DNA from: Lantana camara
Lineage: Eukaryota; Streptophyta; Magnoliopsida; Lamiales; Verbenaceae
DNA length: 64,000 nucleotides
NCBI GenBank assembly: GCA_037501455.1
Contig: CM074856.1
Span: 17,071,001 to 17,135,000 of the forward strand
Direction of reading: 5' to 3'
The position numbers and the translations under genes were made by a program. The notes beneath the pieces were generated by a model. That model saw only the letters and a list, made by a program, of their open reading frames with translations. It did no database searches and was not told the DNA's origin. Positions 9,993 through 19,196 of the stretch are shown here, piece by piece (position 1 is the stretch's first letter; every line of letters begins with the position of its first letter).

Positions 9993-10808
9993 TGTTGGGA
10001 AGAGTGGCGCAACGGAAGTAAAAATTAAATCAAATCAACAATGCACACCAAGTGCTCAAAACCAATCAACCCAATGGATCAAATCTTCATTTGTGCAATC
10101 AACCACGAGCTAATACAAGAACAGAAATACGACAATAAAAATAACACCAAGATTTACGTGGAAAAACCCAAACCGGGGAAAAACCACGGCACAAAATCCG
10201 AGCAAACTTCCACTGTAACCAATATAATGGGTACACAAGTTTCTTCCCTATCCAACAATTTAGGGGCATCTAACAATCATCATATCATCAAGAAACACAT
10301 GTTCTTGGTATACAACAATCCTCCAGCACTTAATAAGAATAGAAAAACAACAAGAAGATTGAACAAAAATTTTCTGCAAATTCAACCAAATCAGGGGATC
10401 TGTTGCGAGATGAATATCTCAAGATCTAACCGTTCAATATTCAATCCCTTCGGTGAAAAACAAGTTTTAGGTGTCTGAAATCTACCTTAAAAATTTCAAG
10501 CCGATCAGAGAAGATCTGGCTGTCCGATCGTCGACGTCTTTCGGACTGCACAGAGCAGAATTTTTTGGAACAGCAACTTGTTTCTTTGCTCTGTTTTTCT
10601 CTTCAGCCAGCTGACCCCTTTTACGCGTTTTTCAATCTCTGGAACACTCTATTTTCAGACCTCTTTTTATCTATGCAAGATTGGTAATTAATTAGTGATA
10701 AAACACACCTTTACTTAATTCTTCCACTTAAGTCAAATTAAGTGGGCATACAAAATATTTATAATATAACATAGATATAACTTCCTCCTTATAGGAGGGA
10801 ACCCAACA
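9993..10808 (-). mobile_element. Copia-type solo LTR (816 bp), duplication TGACT
   Basis: The segment runs from TGTTGGGAAG to GAACCCAACA (terminal TGTTGGG...CCCAACA) and is flanked by TGACT at 9988-9992 and 10809-10813. It interrupts the LINE between the tail of ORF2 and RNase H. The CCGTTGCGCC-type end next to 9993 suggests the LTR reads on the minus strand. No internal domain is present. The open frame at 10041-10478 lies wholly within the LTR and is not a gene. The ATG at 10808-10810 that appears to open the RNase H frame is created by the insertion junction. Confidence 0.9.
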
Positions 10809-10813
10809 TGACT

Positions 10814-11438
10814 AAACATCTTTTTGATCTTCACAGGTCGAATCTTATGGAATTCTCCTGGTGGAGAGGTGACATCCATATTGCAGCATCATTTGGGATA
10901 CGACTCTCAAAGCCTCAACCGCGTCGTCCCTTTACGGTTTATTGGCGGAAACCGATGACGGGATTGTTTAAATTAAACTCTGATGTTTCGGCTAAAGGAA
11001 ATTCAGGCCTCGCGGGAATAGGTGGGGTGATCAGGGACGAACATGGAGAGATTATAGCAGGATATAGTAGAGGCATTGGATTCGGAACCAACATATTGGC
11101 TGAGTTAGAGGCGGTGTTGGAGGGTATGAGGCTAGCTTACGACATTGGATGTCACAATCTTAGGATTGAAGTTGATGCTGAAGTCATCCTCAATATTGTG
11201 GAAAGGGGATGCGAACATGGATATACAACATATCCTAACGAAAGTAAACCATCTAAAGGGCATTATGAATGTCAAGTTCTCACACATCTTCAGAGAAGGA
11301 AATAGTGTCGCAGATTCGCTTGCTAACAAAGGCTCCCTTCATCAAGCGAAATGGAGATTCCCGGAAAATCCACTTTTCCCGGAACTCAAAGGATATCTTA
11401 GAGTAGACAATTGGGAGCTCCCTTCATTCCGTATATGA
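10814..11438 (+). pseudogene. LINE C-terminal RNase H domain
   Basis: The sequence shows FKLNSDVSAKGNSGLAGIGG (first acidic residue D near 10982), then DEHGEIIAGYSRGIG, AELEAVLEGMRLA (catalytic E near 11108) and LRIEVDAEVILN (D near 11174). The frame then shifts near 11200-11220 into FSHIFREGNSVADSLANKGS (last acidic D near 11315). This is the plant-type RNase H often found at the end of L1-like ORF2. All the acidic positions can be read, but only across a frameshift. It ends at about 11438, followed by the untranslated region. Confidence 0.9.
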
Positions 11439-12151
11439 ATTGGAACAGAAATGGCATACCACTTTCTTTGGATTCCGGAAACCAGGTTAATGTGATTATA
11501 TTTTCGGTTGGTTTACGGTTGCTTCTCTTTATGATTATTCCTTTCTTAACTAATGGTATAGTTAATACACTTGATAATTGCTTGGGTCAGAGATGGGACC
11601 TTTTGTTTTTACAGGGGGATAACGGCAAGTGGAGGTCCCATTTGTCTATTCAAACAATATTGGAGTGATATGGAGCTTAGCTTCGCGATTTCAGTATTAG
11701 TGTTGGTCTCTTTAGGAATTGGTTCGAGCTATATTGTATTTCTATTCAGAACTTGAATATTTGGCACCCACTTGCAGTTAGTCCGAATCTGGTTTTAAGT
11801 AGTAAGCACTCTAAGTCTCTCCGAATTGGGAATAAGCCATTGATCCCTGTTAGTCTGGATCTCTTAGCGGTTCTGATGGTTGACTCGATTGTCGAGACTT
11901 GGGGCTTTGCTGCTAGTTGGATTGTCGTAATTGCTTGGAGGATTAGATGGTCCTCGAATGGGATTTTTGCTCGTGTTGCCCTGAGGTTGTTCATGTCTCC
12001 TTATTTTCGCAGACATTTCAGTTTTTCCTCCTTGCTCGATGCTTGGATTGCTTGCTTGTACGTTCTTTCTTTGTTTCGTAATATACGAGGAGGGGGCCTC
12101 ACTTAACCGCACGGTCTCTGGCCGGTTTGCATTTAAAAAAAAAAAAAAAAA
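11439..12151 (+). other. LINE 3' untranslated region and poly(A) tail
   Basis: About 700 bp lie between RNase H and the A run at 12134-12151. Diverged relatives lie at 3771-4520 (minus) and about 50640-51135 (plus). Words kept in all three include 'gttttaagtag', 'tcctcgaatggga' and 'ggcatttct/gacatttca' before the end. The open frames at 11753-12106 are not conserved as protein in the other copies. Confidence 0.8.
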
Positions 12152-12204
12152 ACTATAAACAAATTAAATTAAAAAAAAGAAAAGAAAAAAACTGTAAATA
12201 AGCT

Positions 12205-12249
12205 AATCATTAATCTAATTTTTTTTTGGTCCAGAATCATTAATCTAAT
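12205..12249 (-). mobile_element. Second 15-nt poly(A)-bearing micro-insert
   Basis: A 15-nt block at 12220-12234 (minus strand CTGGACC followed by eight A) lies between perfect 15-bp direct repeats of AATCATTAATCTAAT at 12205-12219 and 12235-12249. The architecture matches the insert at 6005-6019. An extremely truncated retroposon is the simplest reading. Confidence 0.55.
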
Positions 12250-12846
12250 GGTTGTGATTTATCTGCATAAAAATCTATTTCTTACAAACTGTTGTGAAAA
12301 TTTTTTCCAATAGGATAATCATGATCATTTCTTTACCTGTAGCAGTTTCCATCATCATTTAAAAAATTGTATACAATTAGATGCAATAATCTTTATTAAT
12401 ATTAATTGTAGATGGTATGAACCAATAAGAGATTTTTTTTAAATTAAAATTTTCAAAAAAGAAAAAAATTTTATTTGGTTAAAATTGTATAATTAAAAAT
12501 CAAACATAATTATCAAATATATGATAGAATAAATAAATAGATAGATATAATAATTTGGATTCTAGGTTAACTTAGGATATACAAACAGAGTTGTTCTATA
12601 ATTTAATTCCTCGGAATGATATGGCTCCTTATCCCCTTCCAAAAAAAAAAAAAAAAAAGAAAAAGAAAAATAGCAATATCTAGATTCTAGAGTCCGAACT
12701 CCGAAGTCCTCAAGACCTTCATTGATACCCGAAATTCTAACCTTCTCTCACTCAACTAGCCCATCCACATTATTCGTGAGCCAGCCAAGTGTCACCTTGG
12801 GGTTGGGATCTATCAGAACTCAATCTCCTTCGTTTGATCTCAACTC
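12250..12846. other. AT-rich upstream region of the RING gene
   Basis: AT-rich intergenic sequence with an A run at about 12641-12658 and a poorly defined promoter-proximal part from about 12690. No element end is recognised. It separates the LINE's 3' target duplication from the TATA box of the RING gene by under 700 bp. Confidence 0.5.
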
Positions 12847-12860
12847 AATATATATATATA
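12847..12860 (+). promoter_or_regulatory. TATA box of the RING-H2 gene
   Basis: A TATATATATATA-type word lies about 42 bp before the ATG at 12902. If transcription starts about 30 bp downstream, the 5' untranslated leader is very short (10-20 nt). Translating through this box, as the in-frame upstream ATG at 12722 would require, is implausible. Confidence 0.5.
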
Positions 12861-12901
12861 GTTTGAACCTCTCAAGTTGTATAATCGTTCTGTTATACTC
12901 A

Positions 12902-13765
12902 ATGGCAAACTCCATTAATTCCGACCACCGCAAGTATTCTATTGAAATTTTTCTCGGAGAAGCATTGTTTCATGATAGCCCTATCGATGACGATGCACCA
13001 CAAGTTCTTATCGTAACAAACACTCTTATATATGGCAAATCCGCCGATGAATCGTCGTCAAGCCCCCACGATTACGTCCTCGTCTATTCGACCAAGCAAC
13101 GATTCCGCACACCGTTCAGCGATTTATTTCCCAATCAACGGCATAGTCGGGAATTCCCGATGACAATATTAGACCGGATGAACGTTCCCTTTGGTCTGGA
13201 GGACCAACAAGCCGAGTTTTCAGCCGGTATGAACGAGACTAAATCGCTGAAGAGTTTCCAGGAGGTGGTCACCGAACTGGACGCCTTTTTCAAGGGATTG
13301 TCGCCTGAATCCATGCGGAAGGACCAGTATGTTAATCTGAAAATAAAGAAAATTGTAAGTCTTCCTAAAAAGGACTTCGATGAATGGAAGTTTTACCGTG
13401 ATAATCACAAGGATGTATACGATAGGGAGGTGACGACGCTGCCGGAGTTGAGGATGAATTGGAGAATTGCGGCGCTGGCCGTCCTGGATAGGCCGCGGGA
13501 TGAGGAACTCCGTTGCGGTGCGGTGGCGAATGGCGGCTGTCCGATTTGTTTGGAAGTATTTCACACAGCGCCGCTGCGGCTGAGAAAGTTACCCTGCGGC
13601 CATATATACCATGAAAATTGCATTTTGAGGTGGATCCGGAATAATCGGTCATGTCCTTACTGTCGAGCTCACACACCTACAATTTTGGCTTCGGATTTCT
13701 CACGTCAAGTGTGCTTAGGCGCCTCGGATTTAGATGGAAGAATCGTTTCATTCTTTCTAAAATAA
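12902..13765 (+). CDS. RING-H2 finger E3 ubiquitin-protein ligase
   Basis: An intronless frame of 287 residues. A C3H2C3 RING-H2 finger occupies residues 213-254: C213, C216, C232, H234, H237, C240, C251 and C254, spaced CX2C-X15-CXHX2H-X2-CX10-CX2C, with the conserved W244 and P252 that contact E2 enzymes. Such domains recruit a ubiquitin-charged E2 and transfer ubiquitin to a substrate. Residues 1-205 match no domain I recognise. They start with a KYSIEIFLGE segment and include an acidic stretch (28-32), a serine run (51-54) and a charged, probably helical part (115-190). There is no signal peptide or membrane segment, so it should be cytosolic or nuclear. I chose the ATG at 12902 because the in-frame ATG at 12722 lies before the TATA box. 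All zinc ligands are intact and there are no stops, so it is probably functional. The substrate is unknown. Confidence 0.85.
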   Translation: MANSINSDHRKYSIEIFLGEALFHDSPIDDDAPQVLIVTNTLIYGKSADESSSSPHDYVLVYSTKQRFRTPFSDLFPNQRHSREFPMTILDRMNVPFGLEDQQAEFSAGMNETKSLKSFQEVVTELDAFFKGLSPESMRKDQYVNLKIKKIVSLPKKDFDEWKFYRDNHKDVYDREVTTLPELRMNWRIAALAVLDRPRDEELRCGAVANGGCPICLEVFHTAPLRLRKLPCGHIYHENCILRWIRNNRSCPYCRAHTPTILASDFSRQVCLGASDLDGRIVSFFLK

Positions 13766-13880
13766 TTATTATTTCTTTCTCATAATTTCTTATTGAATCT
13801 CGACTCTTTTCTAACTTTAGATTTTTTTGCGTTTCGTCACTCGGAATTTCTTCATGCTCCTCAACTCTCTTCTAACTTTA

Positions 13881-13990
13881 ACTTTAGCTAGGGTGGTCGA
13901 AATAGTTACTGAGTTCATTCTCCAAGGCAAGATCATGGGTTCGAACCCCTGCTTCGTGTGCGTGTGGGGAATTTTTTTTTTTTTTTTTTT
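13881..13990 (+). mobile_element. tRNA-derived SINE with poly(T) tail
   Basis: The head reads ggtggtcgaaatagtt, like the A-box region of serine or leucine tRNAs. A near-perfect B box (gggttcgaacccc) follows at 13937-13949. The body ends in a run of about 20 T's. The 11-bp word TTCTAACTTTA occurs just before (13870-13880) and just after (13991-14001), as a target duplication would. The same word also occurs once more near 13812, so the duplication is less certain. It lies within 250 bp of the RING gene stop codon and could be in its 3' untranslated region. Confidence 0.72.
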
Positions 13991-14120
13991 TTCTAACTTT
14001 AGATTTCTGTTTGTTTCATCCCTTATAAATTGACTATAATCGTATACTTTATGCTAGATTACAATTCTATACTTTATGAGGTCACACGTGTATAAATAAA
14101 TCAATTATAATTTTATAATT

Positions 14121-14335
14121 GGGTTAATTGTTTTTTGCACCTCAACCTTCGGGGTGTGTTGCACTTTAATACCCAACATTTGAACTTTTACATTTTAGTA
14201 CTCAACCTTTGAATTTTGTTGCACTTTAGTGCCCTAGAGCGACGGGTCGGTTGGGCACTAAAGTGCAACAAAATTCAAAAGTTGGGTACTAAAATGTAAA
14301 AGTTCAAAGGTTGGGGTGCAAAAAACAATCAACCC
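14121..14335. mobile_element. 215-bp foldback MITE, Mutator type
   Basis: Starting GGGTTAATTGTTTTTTGCACC-like and ending in its inverse complement, the two arms pair over almost the whole length, so the element is one long hairpin with its loop near 14235. Perfect 9-bp direct repeats TTTATAATT flank it (14112-14120 and 14336-14344). A 9-bp duplication plus long arms points to the Mutator superfamily. No ORF. Confidence 0.9.
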
Positions 14336-14344
14336 TTTATAATT

Positions 14345-14799
14345 TACATACATTGCATTATTAAGACAAATATTATGTTGTTATTAGAACAAATATTAAA
14401 TTGATGCATAAATAAATTGATTATAATTGTATACTTTATATATGAGTTTTTTTCGTGAAACACCCCTTTATTAGGAATAATCGTATAAAAATTGGTTTGA
14501 CAAACCTATGTGTTTTTCTATGTGAATTACCATTTTTACTATTCTATGTAAATTATCATTTTTACATAATAAACTTTATAGAAAATTAGTTTGTATTTTT
14601 GATTAATTTTTAATCGTCATTAATTAACTCTTACTGATACAAAGTTCGGATGGCAAGAAATCCTTTTTCCTAAATTCAAAAGTGAACTTTGGACTAATTT
14701 GCCATTTTTTAAAAGTGTGGGGGCCTAATATAATCAGGTCATTTATTGCCATTTACGGAGATGAATTTTTCGATTCCGACTTCGTCTTTGGACTCGGGA
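14345..14799. other. AT-rich gap
   Basis: No ORF or bounded element. A segment near 14450-14510 (gaaacacccctttatta) resembles one end of a MULE. A short direct repeat (tatgtgaattaccatttttac / tatgtaaattatcatttttac, near 14520-14560) is present. Confidence 0.45.
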
Positions 14800-14807
14800 C
14801 ATCAAAC

Positions 14808-16044
14808 TAGGGATGTAAACAAGTTGAGCTGAGCCGAGTCGAACCTAGTCATTTTTTTAGGTTCGAGTTCGAGATAATTTATATGAATCTGAACTCGAAC
14901 TCGAGCTTAACGAACTTGAAAATTTATCGTTCGAGTTCGGTTCAAACCTGAGTTCGAGTTCAGTTTGGCTAGTGTTCATTTTGTCGGTTCGAACTTCAAA
15001 AACTAAAAGCCAAATTAAAAAAAAGAATTGAAACGAGAGGAAATCGAATCTGGAAAACCAAATCAAAATCTACATTCAAACCAAAAGAAAAATCAAATTA
15101 AATGACTTTGTTCAAATCGAGGAGACCCAGATGTAGATCTACATTTTAAACTTTTGGAACAAGCAAAAAATCAATGTAAGACCCCTCGGAAGTTGGAACA
15201 ACAACAATACACCAGTAGCATCGCGGTGGGTATTGGAGAAGAAGAAGAGAGGGGCACCGCGTGGGTGGTGGCGTTGTGGCAGTGGTGGAGCCAGAAAATT
15301 TTTTTAGGGGGGTCGACCAAAGCATAATACTAAAGAAAAATCCCATAAATTTTTTTAGGTGTCTCAATTATTAATAATTTACTATATTGACCCTCACTAG
15401 TATTAATTTTAACTTTGGTGAGGGGGGTCAATAATGAAAAATCCCATAAAATTACATATACACATATCTATATACCTATATAATAAAATAATTTTTTTTT
15501 TTGGGGGGGTCAATTGTACCCCCTCATGCTAATGTGGCTCCGCCACTGCGTTGTGGTTGTGGAGGCCCGACAAAAGCTTGGGCATTGCAAGTTGCAACGA
15601 TGCAGCAGATGCGGTTGTTGGTGGCTAGACGATGTTCTTGCAGCGGTGGGAGGTGCGGCTGAGAGAGGAAATTTGGAGCTAGGTTTTTCTCACAATTGCA
15701 AATGAGAGAGAGTAGAAATTGTTTAAGTGGGTTTATGCTAGATATACATAATATATTATATAAATTATAATTAAGATATAATTATATAAATTATAATTAA
15801 GATATATATAATATATATAACATAATTAATAATAACACATATATAATAAATATTTTAATATTTTAATTAAAATATTAGGGCTCGTGAACCTAAATTTCAG
15901 AAAGAATAGGTTTGAGTTCAATTCGTGAAGGCTACGAACCGAGCCTGGGTTCGATTCGGGTTCGTCTACCCCGAACTCGAGCCTGTACCTTTAGTGATTC
16001 GGTTTGTTAGGCTCGCGAACGGGCTCATCTCATTTACATCCCTA
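14808..16044. mobile_element. Non-autonomous hAT transposon
   Basis: Ends are TAGGGATGTAAA and its inverse complement, with inverted similarity for about 20 bp. Perfect 8-bp repeats CATCAAAC flank it at 14800-14807 and 16045-16052, the duplication length of hAT elements. Many TTCGAG/CTCGAA words crowd both subterminal regions (14855-14990 and 15880-16020), as expected of transposase-binding sites. The 1237-bp element has no transposase. Its middle (about 15150-15715) is GC-rich and gene-like, and contains a second hAT element. Confidence 0.92.
15280..15548. mobile_element. 269-bp hAT MITE nested in the larger hAT
   Basis: The ends are CAGTGGTGGAGCC and GGCTCCGCCACTG, a 13-bp inverted repeat with one mismatch. 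Perfect 8-bp repeats CGTTGTGG lie at 15272-15279 and 15549-15556. The interior is AT-rich with G runs near each end and no ORF. It was inserted after the outer hAT had formed. Confidence 0.93.
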
Positions 16045-16052
16045 CATCAAAC

Positions 16053-16530
16053 CAAATTCGATGACTGTGACCTTGTATGTTTTCGAGCTCATTTGTTTTA
16101 TTCCTACTTTAAAACCAGTTGGTGTGGACCGGTTACTACACAAAGTAGATAAGAAAATTTCTTCTTTTTTCTCCTAGTCCTTGGTCGATCACTGTGCCTC
16201 TCATACCTATTCTCAACTCCCTCCTCCCTTCTCTCTCTCTCTCTCTTTCTCCCTCTCTCTCTCAACAACAAAGACAAGCTTCAAGATTTTTCTAGTTCAA
16301 GTTCAAGTTCAAGCTCAAGCGTTCATCTTCCTACATCCTTTAATCCTTCAAGATTTGAAATATGTTCTTCTCCTTCTTCTCCTCTTTATTTTGAGGTTTT
16401 TTTCATGGGGTTTGAATATGTGTATATGATTATTTGTATATGAGTTGTCATGTTTGAGGTTTCTGGAAAATGGTATTTAGGTTAGAATAATTTTTGAACA
16501 CAAGTGTGTGGTTTTATCTTTGCATTTAGG
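16053..16530. repeat. Spacer with CT microsatellite
   Basis: A (CT)n-rich tract runs from about 16229 to 16263 and is followed by pyrimidine-rich, leader-like sequence. An open frame at 16181-16429 is driven by this low-complexity sequence and resembles nothing I know. No gene is called. Confidence 0.6.
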
Positions 16531-17866
16531 AGGTACAACCCCTAAAACCTTGTATTAATCGAAAGTTTCATAAAAAACCATATAAGAAGAAACTGATACA
16601 AAAAACCCTGTATTTTATTAAATAAACTCACCGCCCTCTAACCTCAACTGGTCAACAAAAAAAGTTTAAAACCCCATAATACCCTCTAGGTCAGATATTT
16701 CAATTGCAATTTCATTTCAAAAGAACATTTCATCTTGCCCAACTTCTTGGAGGGAAAACTCCGCACAGACGTTCCTCTCCAAAACCCTACACAATCAATT
16801 GGTGAAAAGTGCGCGACATTGAGAAATTTGTTGTTGAAGCTGTTAAAGAAAGCATCCTAGTATCGATTCGTCCATGGGTGTGGGAGTTTAGCCCATTTTA
16901 TAGCGGACAATAAGGTATGTAACTGAGAAATGTGTTGGTTGAAGAGCTTTTTTTCTTTTCATTTTGTAAATGATATTCGATAATCTTAGTATTCCTTCTT
17001 TTTTGTTTTTTGTTGAGATTCCTGAATATTGGGTAGAGCCTTTTCTGAATTTTAGTGTGTTGCGTACATGTTTTGGTTGGGCTTTTTTTATTTTTACATG
17101 AGGGAACATCTTTTCCATCTGATTATGGACCTAGTGTTTTTGGAGTTGAAGCGTGGGTTGTATTGTGTAGTGAGAATTTCTGAAATGGACATTGGACATT
17201 TCTAAACTAATTTCATGTTGGGTTTTGTATTTTTCTTACAAAATGTTGCATCACATTAATTTGTGGATTGGGGGCTATTTTCTTGAGATCCCAAATCATG
17301 ACAGGAGGTATGTGGGTGGAAGGAGATTTAGAAGTGCACTCATAAGCCTGGAATTTTTTTTTTCTAAGCAGAAGCTAATAGACTACTATCGGATATGTGG
17401 TCGTCATGGGATGGCTGTTGAATTCTACTACTTGTAGCTTGGTTACAACTTAAACAATGGTTTAACGCAAATTGATAGTGCATGGTCCATGGTATACATG
17501 CAAGAAGAACACGGTGAACAAAGTGAGATGACCATATATGCTATAAAAGGTCCAGAACCTTTATGTGCTCTTGACACTGAGGGAAGGGATATTACAACGA
17601 CAGTATTAGCTGCATACCAAGGACAACCAATATTATTGCTCAGAGAGGACAATGAGCCTGATACAAAGGAGAATGTTGAAGAAGATATACCAGAAGAAAC
17701 CATGCCTGAAGAAGGAGTTACACAAGAGGATGGGATACCTGTACAAGAAGAGATACATCCATCATGTCCTTCTTCTTCAAGACCTCAACCAACTTAAACA
17801 ACCCCTGAGGTTGAGGATCCTTTTGTTGATTTTGAATTTGAAGTTGACCCTGAAGTTGCAATGTGA
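16531..17866 (+). pseudogene. MULE remnant: transposase N-terminal (PB1-like) region
   Basis: From about 17240 the frame reads LHHINLWIGGYFLEI, then RYVGG, then ELGYN-like LGYNLNNGLTQIDS and MVYMQEEHG, the layout of the PB1-like N-terminal domain of plant Mutator-like transposases. It is followed by an acidic, low-complexity stretch (ENVEEDIPEETMPEEG) common in these proteins. Stops at 17435-17437 and 17795-17797 interrupt a single continuous frame to 17866. The catalytic core and zinc knuckle are absent, because a gypsy LTR fragment starts at about 17867. Upstream, 16531-16640 (acaacccctaaaacc...) looks like a MULE terminal region and 16640-17200 like its leader. The left boundary is approximate. 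Confidence 0.7.
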
Positions 17867-19196
17867 AGTCCGGAGCGGTGGGCCACCACATCCCCACATA
17901 ATGAAATAAACTTCCATACATGAGCCCAAGTCTAAGCGAACGAGGACCTACACACACCCACTAAGCTAAGCGGGGCTAAGACTCAGACAGAGTGCGCGAA
18001 ACAAATAATCAAAAGTGCGGAAGCAACAATCAGGATCCAAAAGAGCTCATATAAAATCAAACCATAACATGTATATGACCACACGACCCAAAAATATAAC
18101 AAGTAATTACAAATTCTCCCAAAATATGTACATATCAAGTATCAATACATAGCCTAGAGTATCAAAAGATGCAATATGAAATGCAGACTCATCCTAAACC
18201 AATAAGTACGACTCGACCTCGACGTACTTCCCAGCCTAGCACAAACAGACCTGCAACTAAAGGTTGGAGAACAGAGGGGTCAGTCAACAACTCGACTGAG
18301 TGAAGGGGCTAATGCACACCCACACACGTATAAGTATATAACAGAGCATATAACAAAGGGATGGTCATGAATCGAGGCTAGGGTTTTGCATACCAAATCA
18401 TTTCCAAAAGATAATGTATAATACATAAAAGAAATCCTATCTCGATTCATAACCCATCAATACATAACATAAACAAATGTCCGGCGAGTACGGACCTCCA
18501 CTAACTCCTCATAACATATCATAAAAACTGAATTCATAAATACAAATCCAACCCCACATCCATGGTGTTTCGGGAATCAAACCCTCTCCACCTACAATAC
18601 AAACATATACGGGTAGCTAACTCACGATATACCTTCCCCGGTTATCCACCGAGGACTCAAGATATCATGCCTTCCCAACCTCCAAGAGTCGCACGTGGAT
18701 ACCTCAGAGGGAACTATGCACAGGCCAAACCCGATAGCCCTTGCCATCCCGAGCATTCCTTACCCATAATTCCCGAGGCCCAACATACCAAATCAAACCA
18801 TATTCCTATCTTTCAGGGCATAACTCTGGTATAACTCTCATACCAACATAAACGTACAAAAGGATTTAAAACTTAAGCTTACATATGCTCATACTTATAC
18901 TAATTTCATAAACTTCAAACGTTTCCATAAGATCATAATCATAGCTTAAACACACATATTTAAGTATATATAAGATATATGTTCGCATACGGGATGAGAA
19001 AACATCATATAATAGGCCATAGGTCGATAACTAATACAAAAGTTCCTAAACCTCACCTTGAAGCAACAGTAGAGAAGAACCGGGGTCAAAACGAGCAAAG
19101 AAGCATCTAAACCTGGAGCTTGACAACGTCCGAAAGCGGCTCTGAAATAAAAAAGGACAATACCTAAGACTTAGACTCAATTATGAACCAAATAGA

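Larger units (their letters stand above)
7626..12151 (+). mobile_element. 5'-truncated L1-type LINE with 17-bp target duplication
   Basis: The element starts in the middle of the reverse transcriptase and ends with a run of 18 A's at 12134-12151. The 17-bp sequence ACTATAAACAAATTAAA occurs at 7609-7625 and again, perfectly, at 12152-12168, which fixes both ends. In order it carries RT palm (to 8200), RT C-terminal part (8763-9546), a decayed stretch (9547-9992), RNase H (10814-11438) and a long 3' untranslated region. Two later insertions interrupt it: a 562-bp inverted-repeat element at 8201-8762 and a copia solo LTR at 9993-10808. Removing them leaves about 3.1 kb. The perfect duplication suggests insertion is not ancient, although the coding frames have stops and frameshifts. 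Confidence 0.92.

Noticed and set aside
10041..10478. 145-codon open frame
   Set aside because: It lies entirely within a solo LTR bounded by TGACT repeats, and its translation is low-complexity and resembles no protein.
11753..12106. 117-codon frame with a hydrophobic C-terminus
   Set aside because: It is in the LINE 3' untranslated region, and related copies do not keep the frame.
12722..12901. 60-codon N-terminal extension of the RING protein
   Set aside because: It would start upstream of, and translate through, the TATA box. It also has no features in common with the rest of the protein.
13881..13990. True tRNA gene
   Set aside because: A and B boxes are present but no clover leaf with acceptor stem can be formed, and it ends in a poly(T) tail between direct repeats, as in a SINE.
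16181..16429. 82-codon frame downstream of the hAT
   Set aside because: It is driven by a CT microsatellite and polypyrimidine sequence, with no similarity to known proteins.
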